From contig JAKAJS010000146.1 of NCBI GenBank assembly GCA_021813685.1, forward strand, positions 1 through 49,882: DNA of 49,882 nt. The letters are read 5' to 3'. The DNA is from Deltaproteobacteria bacterium (GTDB taxonomy: Bacteria > Desulfobacterota > Syntrophobacteria > Syntrophobacterales > Syntrophobacteraceae). The position numbers and the translations under genes were made by a program. Positions 41,449-49,882 of the stretch are shown piece by piece; the stretch's first letter is position 1; every line of letters starts with the position of its first letter. The notes under the pieces are model-generated. The model ran no database searches. It was not told where the DNA came from and was given only the letters and a program-made list of their open reading frames with translations.

Positions 41449-43536
41449 CTAATGGCTGCCGCCCGGGGGCAGAAAGACCGTGAAGGTAGTGCCGATTCCC
41501 TCGCGGCTGTGGACTTCGATCCGGCCTCCGTGGGCTTCGACGATCATTTTGCTCTGGTAGACTCCGATGCCCGAGCCGCCGGGTTTGGTCGTCTTCAAGG
41601 GGTGGAAGAGGGATTTTTTGATGAACTCCCTGGACATCCCGCAGCCGTGATCGGTCACCGAGAAGCGAAGGAAACCGTTTTCAAAAGATGTTGCGACCCG
41701 GATTTCGGCACCGTTGGAAGAGGATTCGCAAGCGTTTAGAATGAGGTTGAGCAACACTTTTCGAATTTGTTCGGAATCGAGGAGGGCCGTGGGGAGGGGG
41801 ACAAGGTCGGCAAGGATCGGACGGCCGAGGTTGAGGCTCGCTACCGTGGTGGAAACGAGTTCGTTCAGATCGCATTCGCCCTTTTGCAACTCGAGCCTGC
41901 GGTCGAGCGGGGAAAGGCGGCTGCACATGTTTCGAATCTTCTCGACGCTTTTGGACATGATCTGGAAGGTATCGGCCCGAAACTCCGGGTTCTCGTAGTG
42001 GAGGGGGAGATTATTGAGGGTGAGCGCCAGGGTGGAGGCTATGTTTTTGAGGTCGTGGGCCAAAAACGCGGAGACGGCCTGGAAGGCTTCCAGTTCCCTC
42101 GCCTGGCCGAGATTTTCGAAAAGCTTGTGGTTTAGAATGAGCCCGGCGGCCTGGTCGGCGAAAGTCTGCAGCAGGTCGAAATCTTCGACGGAAAACGGAG
42201 GGCCGGTGCGCTCATTCATTGTCATCATGCCGATGAACCCGCTGCCCGTTCCCAGAGGAACGCAGTAGCGTATCTTCGCCTGTTCGAGATCTTGGACGGA
42301 AATCCCCGGAACTTCACAGGCACCGTCGCGCCCGACCTGGACGGGTCCGTGCAGATCGCGCACATATCCGAGGAGATGGGCCGCAAGCTCCTCGATTTCT
42401 CCGGAAACGCTTCCCGTGGAAGCAGCCATCGCGGGCATTTCGAACCCCTCCTCCGGGAGCCAGATAGTGACGATCGAGGCGATAAAAGTCTCGGAAACCG
42501 TGTTTACGATCGCTGCGCAGAGGCGTTCGAGATCGACCTCCGAGGAGGTTTTCCTGGTAAACTCGGTCCAGATCTTCCTGTAGTCGTAGTAGGGCCTCTG
42601 GAAATGAACATGAATGAACCGGCGGATCCTGTAGCGGACCGTTTCCGAGAGAAGGAGCAGCACGACGCCCGAGACGGCCGCAATCGCAATGAGGCCGTTT
42701 TGGAACAATATCGGGCCGATCCGAAGGTGCACCGCCAGTTTGGCGAAAAGGCCCACCCCGAGCAGGTAGACCCCGATCACGATGGTCGTGAGCGAGCCCT
42801 GCAGAACGTTTTGGGAAACGTAAAGCTTTGCCTCCCGCAGACGGTTTCGAACTGCGGAAACCATGAGCAATATGTTGGCTCCGAGCAGGATGATGCAGTT
42901 GAAGATATAGAGATCGGTCCTCAGGGAGGAAAAAAGCAGCACCTGGGCCGCCGTGTAGATGAGGGCGGCGAAAATAGCGCCCACGCCCAGGATCGAGAAC
43001 TTGATCTGCCACCGTATGGCGCCGTGCGAAGTCCGGAGCGTCTTTTCCAGGTTGGCGAGCACCATGGCCGAAAATACCAGCAGGGCCACATAGAGACCGT
43101 AGCCCGCCCAGCCAAGGGGGGTCACCCAGTTGCCGTTTTGTTCCAGGCTCGCATACGGGGCCAATAAGTGAGTCCAGCCCAAGACTGCGAGCCCCACCGG
43201 CATGACGAACGCCGCAACGATCACCCACTTCCACTTGCGACCGAACTCATCGAAGTTGCTGCGCGCATAGCTCAGGCTGAAAAGAAGCCAGCTTCCGGGA
43301 ACCAGGGCCCCCGCGGCCACGCACCACCGGGACCAGGCGACGGCTTCGCTCGGGCGCATGGCGTTGAGGACAAGGCGCGAGAGAACCGCCTGGGCCGCAA
43401 ATACCCCCATCCCCAGGGCAAAAGCCCTGTAGGCGGTCGAACGCACATCGCGCACCAGGGCGAGACCGCCCGTTATGACGCACAGAACGGCGGCCGAAAG
43501 GCAGAGGAAGGTTGAAAACTGCAGGTTAATGGTCAA
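41449..43536 (-). CDS. prsK: PEP-CTERM system histidine kinase PrsK
   Basis: A 695-residue membrane kinase of the PrsK family, found with exosortase systems. The first 310 residues or so hold about nine membrane helices (FLCLSAAVLCVITGGLALV onward to IAAVSGVVLLLLSETVRY). A GAF-like domain follows (about 330-480, with YCVPLGTGSGFIGMMTMNER), then an H box FLAHDLKNIASTLALTLNNL and the ATPase with VLLNLILNACESS, DHGCGMS and GGSGIGVYQSKMIVEAHGG. In characterised systems PrsK activates the RpoN-dependent regulator PrsR, which switches on PEP-CTERM genes. That fits the sigma-54 promoters next door. PrsR itself is not in the window. The 3' end has been duplicated as a relic at 38690. Confidence 0.93.
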   Translation of the reverse strand: MTINLQFSTFLCLSAAVLCVITGGLALVRDVRSTAYRAFALGMGVFAAQAVLSRLVLNAMRPSEAVAWSRWCVAAGALVPGSWLLFSLSYARSNFDEFGRKWKWVIVAAFVMPVGLAVLGWTHLLAPYASLEQNGNWVTPLGWAGYGLYVALLVFSAMVLANLEKTLRTSHGAIRWQIKFSILGVGAIFAALIYTAAQVLLFSSLRTDLYIFNCIILLGANILLMVSAVRNRLREAKLYVSQNVLQGSLTTIVIGVYLLGVGLFAKLAVHLRIGPILFQNGLIAIAAVSGVVLLLLSETVRYRIRRFIHVHFQRPYYDYRKIWTEFTRKTSSEVDLERLCAAIVNTVSETFIASIVTIWLPEEGFEMPAMAASTGSVSGEIEELAAHLLGYVRDLHGPVQVGRDGACEVPGISVQDLEQAKIRYCVPLGTGSGFIGMMTMNERTGPPFSVEDFDLLQTFADQAAGLILNHKLFENLGQARELEAFQAVSAFLAHDLKNIASTLALTLNNLPLHYENPEFRADTFQIMSKSVEKIRNMCSRLSPLDRRLELQKGECDLNELVSTTVASLNLGRPILADLVPLPTALLDSEQIRKVLLNLILNACESSSNGAEIRVATSFENGFLRFSVTDHGCGMSREFIKKSLFHPLKTTKPGGSGIGVYQSKMIVEAHGGRIEVHSREGIGTTFTVFLPPGGSH

Positions 43537-43654
43537 AGCTCAAAGGTCCGGAGTCCAAAGGCATAAATATTCACCCGGTCGCAGACCGGACATGGAAAGG
43601 CGCAGAAAAAGGCTGAGAAAGACAGAGTCCGTGCGGCAAGCCTGCCAACCCCCT

Positions 43655-44599
43655 CTAAACCTCAGGGTTCTCTTCGCGTCTGCGATGAGACATTTTTTCC
43701 AGCTTTCGCATGCCGAGAAGCACGAGTGCGAGCAGGGCAAAGCCCAGGCCGAAAACTATGATGCCCCCGTCCCGGTGCCAGTAGGTGGAAAGGATATTGG
43801 GGTCGATATAGATGGCGGCGAGTGTGAGGGCGGCGATTCGAACTCCGTTTTTGAACGTGGCGATCGGGACAGCCAGGATGGCGAGAAGGGTCCTGTTGAC
43901 TTTTGAGCGCAGGAAGAAACGGCCGCCCAAAAGGGCCAAAATAACCATGGCCGTGCAGGCGTGTATCCCGCTGCACTGTCTTGCGACTTCGATGGAAATC
44001 TGGGGAAACGTGAACGAAAAACCATGCTCGATGGGAACCTGCCCCGCCAGATGGAAAATCCAGCTCGCCGTCAGGTACGACCCTCTTTGCAGCAGACCGA
44101 CGATTTCATCCAGAAGCGGGGTGGGAAGAGGGACGGTGAAAAGAAGCATAAAAAGCGGGAAGGAGGCCTTGAGGAAGGCGCCCGGCCCGAAAAACAAAAG
44201 GAATATCCCCATCAAAAAGAGCCAGAAGGAAAAGGAGAGGACGCACAGGTAGTCTTCGTGCCCGAATACAAACTTGCGCCCCGCCGCTGCCACGACCAGA
44301 CTCAAAATCAGGATCGGCGCGCCCCACCCGAAAGACCAGCGGGTATGTTCGAAGACCTGTTTTCGATCCATCACGAGCAGATAGCCGCACAGGGGAAACA
44401 TGAGGGGGATGTAGTCATAGAGTTCGGACTTTAGCGACATTTCCACGAGGGCCTTGAGGGGCAGGGCGAAAAGGCCGATCCCGACCAGGAGCGATACGCA
44501 ATAGAGCATGAATCGCCTGCGGCCGCCGTTTGCAAGTGAACCGGCCTGCAGCGTTGCAGGGACAGAATCGAGGGAAGCCGGGCTTTTATCGTTTTGCAT
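43655..44599 (-). CDS. Exosortase
   Basis: A 314-residue membrane cysteine transpeptidase that recognises PEP-CTERM tails. Around eight membrane helices are visible. The catalytic set is present: Cys in EVARQCSGIHACTAM, Arg in FKNGVRIAALTLA, and His in YWHRDGGIIVFG. It ends with a basic Arg-rich tail (KMSHRRREENPEV). The exosortase subtype cannot be set from these motifs alone; no EpsI domain is fused. ATG 44599 has AAAGG upstream; TTG 44623 would add eight residues. It lies 118 bases before prsK and after the polysaccharide genes, as in known EPS/exosortase loci. Confidence 0.93.
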   Translation of the reverse strand: MQNDKSPASLDSVPATLQAGSLANGGRRRFMLYCVSLLVGIGLFALPLKALVEMSLKSELYDYIPLMFPLCGYLLVMDRKQVFEHTRWSFGWGAPILILSLVVAAAGRKFVFGHEDYLCVLSFSFWLFLMGIFLLFFGPGAFLKASFPLFMLLFTVPLPTPLLDEIVGLLQRGSYLTASWIFHLAGQVPIEHGFSFTFPQISIEVARQCSGIHACTAMVILALLGGRFFLRSKVNRTLLAILAVPIATFKNGVRIAALTLAAIYIDPNILSTYWHRDGGIIVFGLGFALLALVLLGMRKLEKMSHRRREENPEV

Positions 44600-44659
44600 G
44601 CTCGGAAAACCTTTCTTCAACACGAAGAGGTCGGTTAGAGAGATTAAAAACGAAAGATA

Positions 44660-44740
44660 TTCACCACGAAGGCAACGAAGAGCACGAAGGGGGGTTGGTT
44701 TTAAACGGGGTCACCGCGCTTTTGTGTTCTTCGTGGTAGA
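44660..44740. repeat. CACGAAG intergenic repeat
   Basis: ACCACGAAGGCAACGAAGAG and GCACGAAGG at the left, and TTCTTCGTGGT at the right, form a loose inverted repeat between gmhA and the exosortase gene. Similar words are common between genes of proteobacteria. No gene here. Confidence 0.5.
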
Positions 44741-44764
44741 GCGCACTTTGTAGTTGGCGCCCGG

Positions 44765-45358
44765 TCAATTTTTCTCCTGCACCCCGAAAAGCTGCTCTTC
44801 GACATAATCGCACAGGATATGGCCGAGAAGGATATGGACCTCCTGGACGCGGGCGGTCACCTTGGAGGGGATTATAAGAGGGTGATCGACAAGCTCCTTT
44901 ATGCGGCCGCCGTCTCCTCCGAGCAGCGCCGCGGTCCTCGCCCCCAGGCTCTTTGCGGCAATGAGGCCCCGGGCCACGTTTTCGCTGTTTCCCGAAGTCG
45001 AAATGCCGATGAGAAGATCTTTCGAGGTACAGAGCGCTTCCACCTGGCGTTCGAAGAGGTGATCGAAGCCGAAGTCGTTTCCGATGGCGGTGAGCGCCGA
45101 GGTGTCTGTTGTGAGCGCTATTGCGGGGAGCGCTTTACGGTTCCTTCTGAACCGCACTACGAACTCGGTTGCCAAATGTTGTGCATCGGCCGCACTCCCG
45201 CCGTTTCCGAAGAAAAGGAGTTTGCCGCCCCCCCGGAATACTTCGGTCGAGCATTTGGCAAGCCGAGCGAACCCCTTTTCCAGGCGCAGCCTCGAATCGT
45301 CGATGATTTTTGTGTGTTCTGCAAAAGAATCCTGAAAAAATTCCGATGGTGCCGTCAA
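44765..45358 (-). CDS. gmhA: SIS-domain phosphoheptose isomerase (GmhA-like)
   Basis: A 197-residue SIS-domain enzyme converting sedoheptulose-7-phosphate to D-glycero-D-manno-heptose-7-phosphate, first step to heptose for LPS or surface glycans. Signatures: LLFFGNGGSAADAQHLATEF, the LTTDTSALTAIGNDFGFDHLF loop, GISTSGNSENV and VQEVHILLGHILCDYVE. Length is normal for GmhA. The start appears to be TTG 45358 with GGGAGA 9 bases upstream; no ATG is close. It lies in the middle of a minus-strand sugar operon. The close relative DiaA is another possibility, but the context favours heptose synthesis. Confidence 0.9.
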   Translation of the reverse strand: MTAPSEFFQDSFAEHTKIIDDSRLRLEKGFARLAKCSTEVFRGGGKLLFFGNGGSAADAQHLATEFVVRFRRNRKALPAIALTTDTSALTAIGNDFGFDHLFERQVEALCTSKDLLIGISTSGNSENVARGLIAAKSLGARTAALLGGDGGRIKELVDHPLIIPSKVTARVQEVHILLGHILCDYVEEQLFGVQEKN

Positions 45359-45382
45359 AGCTCGAATTCTCCCGAAGTAGCG

Positions 45383-46249
45383 TCAATTTTCATGAGAGTG
45401 GCGGGAAATCCCCGGAAGGCGGCCGCTTAAAGCCAGCCGGGAAAATTCTTTGCAATCCTCGAAAAAGCTCCGCCCCTCCCTTTGCAGATAGAGCGGCAGA
45501 AATTTTTTGGCCGGCGTGAGCGACCGAAACACATCGTAGAGGCAGATATCAACCGCCCCCGGCTGCGGATACCTTTCCGCGTTGTGATCCAGCGATTTGA
45601 TGCTGTGGAAAAGACCCGGTCGAAGGGCCTGCCACGGATAGACGTGCCAGCAGATCGTACTTCGTTTGAAAAGCGGAAGGCGCCTGAATTTCAGATTCAG
45701 TTTCCTGATGGTCGTTCCCAGGCGAAGCTCGCAGAAGACGTCATGCCTGTACACGTTGGCGACTACTTTTTCCAGCGCTTCGTGACGAAACATCGTACAG
45801 GTGAATGGAGCGATTCCCGATGCCAGTTTTCTGTCTTCTTCAGGCAGCGTTTGCAGTTCACGAAACCATTGCCAGCGAGGATTTTCACGCATTGAAAAAA
45901 AATATACGCCCATGACGTCGGCGTCGTTCAGGTCACCGTAATACTCGGCCAGATTTACCGTACAATAGCAATCATACTCGATAAAAAGATATTTACGAGC
46001 ATTGAATGTTCGATTCTCAAACCATCGGTATACGGTTGTATCGATGCTTCTCCACTTCTCGGCATCCTGAAACGATGAGTCGAAGCCGGACACGTCAATC
46101 GAGCCGGGAATGAGCTCCTGAACCGTATCCGTAAGGGGAATTATGCAGGCGTCCGGGTTGTGCTTCCGAAGACTCTCCAGATGAAAAAGAGTGAGTTCGT
46201 CACACTTGTGATACAAAAAGAGCATGCAGAGATCATGGTCAAACCTCAT
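45383..46249 (-). CDS. Putative glycosyltransferase-like protein
   Basis: About 288 residues with no exact family recognised. It looks like a small GT-A glycosyltransferase: a DLCMLFLYHKCDELTLFHLE start, the strand YLFIEYDCYCTVN with an acidic DxD-like site (EYDCY), YYGDLNDADVMGVYFFS, and a later PFTCTMFRHEALEKVV typical of an acceptor loop. ATG 46249 is preceded by GGGGAAATACC; ATG 46279 directly follows the stop of the upstream gene (TGACATG) and would add ten residues. It is within the sugar operon, which supports the role. The catalytic assignment is not certain. Confidence 0.65.
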   Translation of the reverse strand: MRFDHDLCMLFLYHKCDELTLFHLESLRKHNPDACIIPLTDTVQELIPGSIDVSGFDSSFQDAEKWRSIDTTVYRWFENRTFNARKYLFIEYDCYCTVNLAEYYGDLNDADVMGVYFFSMRENPRWQWFRELQTLPEEDRKLASGIAPFTCTMFRHEALEKVVANVYRHDVFCELRLGTTIRKLNLKFRRLPLFKRSTICWHVYPWQALRPGLFHSIKSLDHNAERYPQPGAVDICLYDVFRSLTPAKKFLPLYLQREGRSFFEDCKEFSRLALSGRLPGISRHSHEN

Positions 46250-46280
46250 CGGTATTTCCCCGGCGCTTCTTCTCAACATG

Positions 46281-47699
46281 TCAGTTTCGGTAGAAAAAAT
46301 TTCTCAGAATCCCGCTCCTGCAAAGATAATTGTCCCTGACATCGCATGCGTAACGCCGCAGCGCCGTCTTTAGATACGACTTCATGGTGTAGCCGCACCC
46401 TCCGTTTTCACCGCTCGCGTCGAATTGGCTTTGCAGAGGGGAACCGGCGGGAGGGAGGTGATTTTCGACCACTTTGCCGAGCGGCATCCATTGCAGGTCG
46501 GGTTCTATGGTGTTCAGGCGGCGAATGAACGACAGGATGTTCTCCCAACCGTTTGCAAAATCTGCATTGTGCTGGACGATGAGCGCCGGCCGCCCAAAAA
46601 AGAGATCGTACGCAAAATCCTCGATCCGATCGGGATAACGCCTCAAAAAAAGCGGCAGTCCGTAGCGGGTGGTTGCAGGGGTCAGTAGATCGCGTATCTT
46701 GAAATCGTCGCTGCAGTTGTGGGCCCTCAGGTGGCTGTTGACGGTCGCCGTGATCCCGCAGGCTTGCAGGAACCGCATGGATTCCCGGGAAAAGACGCCC
46801 TGGGGGAATACCATTACGTTGTCGTAGGGAAGCCCGAAACGAGCGTGGTGACTCTGCATCCGCTCTTTGGCGAGTCTGCATTTCCAGTCGAGCAGGCCGG
46901 GCTCTGCGGAGCCGAATTCGCAGTCCTCGTGATCGCAGCCGTGGACACAGATACTGAGCCTGTCGGAATTGGCGGCGAAAAGATCGACGGTTTCCCGATT
47001 CGATCTCTTATGATTCCAGGGGATGAAGGCTATGGTTACGGCGAAATTCTCTTTTCGAACCAGGTTTGCAACTTCCCCGTAGTCTATGAACCCGTAGCGC
47101 CTCTGCAGGGCTGGATCGTCTATTGTGAGGTTGGCAACGGGCCTGCTCGTTTTTTGGCAGATGTACTGAAAGAACATGTAGAAGGGAAGCAGCTGGGGAA
47201 AAACGGCATCGATATTGAACTTTTCGTTCTCTATCGGATAATCCAGATCAATGATTCCATTGCCGCCGAGATAGAACCAGTCGCATCCGCCACGCGCCTG
47301 GCGGATGAAAAACGGCATTTCGCCCAGGCTGATGAGGATGTCGGAGTCTAAGGCTCCCGGGAATACATGCGCGCCGTCGCAGCAAGACGGTCCGGAAATG
47401 GTGAGGCCGGAAAGCTGCCTGGTGATGACTCGCGCTGAGCCGACGCGGTAGAGATTGCTCTTGGCTATGGCGGTCCGCAGAGTTCCAATATCTTCCCTGC
47501 AGTCATAGACCAACACCGCCCGGGGAGGCCGCATTCCGGAAAGAAGATCGAGATTTTTCCCGCTTATTATAACGGCGTACTCTGAGGAGTCTGGAGGCTG
47601 GTCCAGTTGCTCGAGTCCGAAAAACTCCACCATTTTCGAAAGCTTCACCCTATCGGCGCTGTTCCGTTCGGCGGGCAAAAGCAATATTTTGCTTATCAT
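46281..47699 (-). CDS. Polysaccharide deacetylase-like (NodB-fold) protein
   Basis: A 472-residue protein. Its middle has the NodB pattern: NLTIDDPALQ where the family has TFDDG, FAVTIAFIPWNHKRSN, and HGCDHEDCEFG resembling the metal-binding HxxxH motif; PQGVFSRESMRFLQACGI follows. The N-terminal 150 residues are a separate alpha/beta region. The change of TFDDG to TIDDP is unusual, so metal-dependent deacetylase activity is likely but not assured. It lies 14 bases after the acetyltransferase gene in the surface-sugar operon. No signal peptide is visible, so it may act inside. Confidence 0.7.
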   Translation of the reverse strand: MISKILLLPAERNSADRVKLSKMVEFFGLEQLDQPPDSSEYAVIISGKNLDLLSGMRPPRAVLVYDCREDIGTLRTAIAKSNLYRVGSARVITRQLSGLTISGPSCCDGAHVFPGALDSDILISLGEMPFFIRQARGGCDWFYLGGNGIIDLDYPIENEKFNIDAVFPQLLPFYMFFQYICQKTSRPVANLTIDDPALQRRYGFIDYGEVANLVRKENFAVTIAFIPWNHKRSNRETVDLFAANSDRLSICVHGCDHEDCEFGSAEPGLLDWKCRLAKERMQSHHARFGLPYDNVMVFPQGVFSRESMRFLQACGITATVNSHLRAHNCSDDFKIRDLLTPATTRYGLPLFLRRYPDRIEDFAYDLFFGRPALIVQHNADFANGWENILSFIRRLNTIEPDLQWMPLGKVVENHLPPAGSPLQSQFDASGENGGCGYTMKSYLKTALRRYACDVRDNYLCRSGILRNFFYRN

Positions 47700-47713
47700 A
47701 GGGCCAAATATTC

Positions 47714-48196
47714 TTATAAGGGTCTGAGGCCCGCCTTGAATTCTTCCAGGGTTGTTTGGAGCGTCATGGGGACGGTCACCTTCATCTTGGGTTTGGCCGG
47801 TACACCTGCAACAAAGGTAAACGGCGGGACATCTTTGGTGACTACCGCCCCTGCGGCCAGAACCGCGCCCTCCCCGATTGTAAGCGTTTGTCCGTGGCCG
47901 GCGGCTATGGTGCAGCAGGCGCCGATCCAGACATTTTTGCCGATGATTATCCTGCCGGCCCCGCGGAAATGTCCCACTATGGTGGTCCTCAGGACTATTT
48001 GTGCTCCGTCGTGAATCTCTATGGCCTCCGGGTGCGCGTTCTCCAGGTAAACGTCGTCGCCTATGAAGACGTTTCCGTAGATCTTTACGCCGCGCAGTCG
48101 ATGTATTCGCGGGCGAAGCGAGGTCGCCCCCGGCCCGAACCTGGCGAGAAGATGCAGTATTCTGGAGAAGGCCCCTCTGACAAATGGTTCTTCCAT
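47714..48196 (-). CDS. Left-handed beta-helix acetyltransferase
   Basis: A 160-residue hexapeptide-repeat acyltransferase of the maltose/galactoside O-acetyltransferase type. Repeats run [79 protein letters not shown] and [12 protein letters not shown], the usual ending. The substrate is presumably a sugar of the exopolysaccharide. AAGGGA precedes the ATG. It lies 12 bases after the glycosyltransferase gene and 14 before the deacetylase-like gene, so it is co-transcribed with them. Confidence 0.92.
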   Translation of the reverse strand: MEEPFVRGAFSRILHLLARFGPGATSLRPRIHRLRGVKIYGNVFIGDDVYLENAHPEAIEIHDGAQIVLRTTIVGHFRGAGRIIIGKNVWIGACCTIAAGHGQTLTIGEGAVLAAGAVVTKDVPPFTFVAGVPAKPKMKVTVPMTLQTTLEEFKAGLRPL

Positions 48197-48208
48197 CCGT
48201 TTATCCCT

Positions 48209-49282
48209 TTATGCGAGAGAGTGCGGCCGGTTTTCACAAAGGTGAAGGCACTCGTATTTCAGCGCCAGATAGCGCTCCGTAAGCTTGCTGCCGGCGGTTT
48301 CGTACAATTGGTGGACCAGCCGATATGCCCTCCAGGCCCCGATGAGACGCTCGCGTCCGTATCTCGAATAGGACTGGAGTGCATAACGGAGCACTTTGAA
48401 CGCAAGGAATCGTTGAAGCTCATTCCTGACTTTTGGCTCCGGGCCAAAATTCTTGCATATGATGTAGGCTCTGTTCAGTATGTTCATTATTCCAAATTCA
48501 CGGCCGGAGGTGCGCTTTTCCGGCGACCTGTGGTGGAAGACTCTGCCCGCTTTGGCGCAAAGGATCATATGGGTTTTGAGCACTCTGAGCGACGCATCGC
48601 GATCTTCAAAGAGCGCATAGGCGCCGAGCGATTCGTCAAAGCCGCCCAGGCTCCGGATCAAATCGGTCCGAAATGTCATCCGGAAGCCGGTCATCGACCC
48701 GCAGATCTCCACGTCTCCGTCGTTGTACTGAGCCGGCATTTCCCTTCCGCCCCATGCGGAATTTCCCGCGGTCAAGAGGGGATCGGGATAGAAGGAGCTC
48801 TCGATCCTTTCGAAATGTCTGTCATAAAAGAACTTGAAGCGATCCAGCAGCGTCATCCGGTGCTTTACGGAGCTGTTTCCCCAGATCCTTACGGGGGGTG
48901 TCGCACTCTCGCTCGGACACACGGCGCCAATCGATCCGTTTACGTCCGCTTCGTAGACCCTCATGACCGACTCGGAAAGGCCGGGAAACCATAAGGCATC
49001 ATCGTCGGGGAAAAAAACGACCGGGGATTTGACGTGACACAACCCTACGTTGCGCTGAACGGTGAGCCCGACAGGACTTTCGAGGATCCTCAATTCGACG
49101 TTCGAACCATTTGGACAGCTTGCCGCAATTCTTTCCACGGCCGCCTTTACAGAGGCGTGGTCATCGCTTGCATCGACAACTATGAGCGATACCGGCAGCC
49201 TGCTTTGATTCAGCATCAGTGGAAGAGAAAGCTCGAGGGCCGCCTTCCTGTTGCGGGTCACAATTACGATGTCGAATTCCAT
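48209..49282 (-). CDS. Family 2 glycosyltransferase
   Basis: A 357-residue GT-A glycosyltransferase that would add a sugar from a nucleotide donor to a surface glycan. The fold begins FDIVIVTRNRKAALELSLPL, continues LIVVDASDDHAS and VQRNVGLCHVKSPVVFFPDDD with the DDD metal site, and has GGFDESLGAYALFEDRDASL, the ED motif of family 2 enzymes. A helical C-terminal tail of about 100 residues follows. The ATG at 49282 has no strong ribosome site; a TTG at 49285 is directly before it. It sits between cysC and the acetyltransferase gene. Confidence 0.92.
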   Translation of the reverse strand: MEFDIVIVTRNRKAALELSLPLMLNQSRLPVSLIVVDASDDHASVKAAVERIAASCPNGSNVELRILESPVGLTVQRNVGLCHVKSPVVFFPDDDALWFPGLSESVMRVYEADVNGSIGAVCPSESATPPVRIWGNSSVKHRMTLLDRFKFFYDRHFERIESSFYPDPLLTAGNSAWGGREMPAQYNDGDVEICGSMTGFRMTFRTDLIRSLGGFDESLGAYALFEDRDASLRVLKTHMILCAKAGRVFHHRSPEKRTSGREFGIMNILNRAYIICKNFGPEPKVRNELQRFLAFKVLRYALQSYSRYGRERLIGAWRAYRLVHQLYETAGSKLTERYLALKYECLHLCENRPHSLA

Positions 49283-49318
49283 CAAGTTTTGAGCTTTGCG
49301 AAAAATTGGTGCAACTCG

Positions 49319-49882
49319 CTAGTCGAATTGAAGCTTACGGCCGTCGGACCTGGAGTTCGGGGAGACCTGCAAAAAACCCGTTTCCATCAGAAATTGCATG
49401 ATCCGGGATGCGATCACGCGCGGTGGATAGTCGGCGGTTCTGCACGTAAATTCCGGGGCAATGGGCGGTTCGTAGGGGTCGTCTATGCCGGTGAACCCTT
49501 TCAGTTCGCCCCTTCTCGCCTTTGCGAAAAGGCCCTTCGGGTCGCGCGTCTCACAGATTTGCAGAGGCGTGTCGATGTAGATCTCGGCGAAGTGATGGCC
49601 CGCTTCAAGGTGGATCTGGCGCGCAAAATCCCTTTCGACCCTGTAGGGAGAAATGAAGCTCGTGATGGTCACAATGCCGGCATCGGAGAAAAGCTTGGCG
49701 ACTTCAGCCACGCGGCGGATGTTTTCCGCTCTCTCTTTGGCTGAAAAGCCAAGGTCTTTATTGAGGCCGTGCCGGACGTTGTCGCCGTCCAGAACGTAGG
49801 CGAGAAAGCCGTTTTCGAACAACTCCTGCTCCAGGGCATACGCGGTGGTGCTCTTTCCGGAAGAAGGAAGGCCTGTCAGCCA
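49319..49882 (-). CDS. cysC: Adenylylsulfate kinase (partial, runs off the window end)
   Basis: The last 187 codons of an APS kinase; the start lies beyond the window. It phosphorylates adenylylsulfate to PAPS. Visible: the P-loop [15 protein letters not shown] at the very end of the window, [49 protein letters not shown] and [20 protein letters not shown], all family hallmarks. The stop is 36 bases before the glycosyltransferase gene. In a sugar operon PAPS most likely serves to sulfate a polysaccharide rather than to assimilate sulfur; that is an inference, and no sulfotransferase is in the window. Confidence 0.93.
   Translation of the reverse strand, partial: WLTGLPSSGKSTTAYALEQELFENGFLAYVLDGDNVRHGLNKDLGFSAKERAENIRRVAEVAKLFSDAGIVTITSFISPYRVERDFARQIHLEAGHHFAEIYIDTPLQICETRDPKGLFAKARRGELKGFTGIDDPYEPPIAPEFTCRTADYPPRVIASRIMQFLMETGFLQVSPNSRSDGRKLQFD

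Overview
The window looks like a chromosomal segment of a GC-rich anaerobic Desulfobacterota (old Deltaproteobacteria), probably of the Syntrophobacter type. This is an inference. It rests on the many two-component kinases, a propionyl/methylmalonyl-CoA-type carboxyltransferase, a DsrC-family protein, an exosortase/PEP-CTERM system run from sigma-54 promoters, and C-run palindromes between genes. No rRNA, tRNA, CRISPR array, transposase or integrase was seen.

Layout. 0.2-4.5 kb: a NarL-type PAS kinase, glmS, and an MntA/HepT toxin-antitoxin pair. 4.6-8.1 kb: dnaE. 8.1-10.9 kb: an AT-richer island with a DUF262 gene and a HEPN-like partner; it is bounded by two copies of the last coding bases of dnaE. 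11-19.1 kb: mostly housekeeping genes (a chemoreceptor with a C-terminal Cache domain, an Mth938-like protein, holC, a DinB-fold protein, a carboxyltransferase, a PfkB kinase, a cysteine-less glutaredoxin-like protein, an NmrA-like reductase). 19.5-26.7 kb: a LysM protein, a kinase/receiver cluster, a fused tandem DsrC protein, and another kinase. 27.0-31.7 kb: a tightly overlapping four-gene operon of two MshEN-like plus multi-DUF202 membrane proteins, a histidine kinase and a receiver-only regulator. 31.9-37.2 kb: a chemoreceptor, lepB, an HtrA protease, and a membrane protein built from three copies of one hairpin. 37.6-49.9 kb, all on the minus strand: three tandem PEP-CTERM genes, prsK, an exosortase and a surface-polysaccharide operon (gmhA, glycosyltransferases, a deacetylase-like protein, an acetyltransferase, cysC running off the end).

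How it works together. The right-hand 12 kb reads as one surface system. Sugar genes and the exosortase make and anchor extracellular material, and PrsK presumably acts through an RpoN-dependent regulator (PrsR, not in the window) on the GG-N10-GC promoters seen before all three PEP-CTERM genes. Those genes arose by tandem duplication that also copied the 3' end of prsK. The most unusual parts are the MshEN/DUF202 operon, the tandem DsrC fusion that has lost three of four redox cysteines, the DUF262/HEPN-like island, and a three-copy MITE-like repeat, one copy of which supplies the end of a kinase gene.
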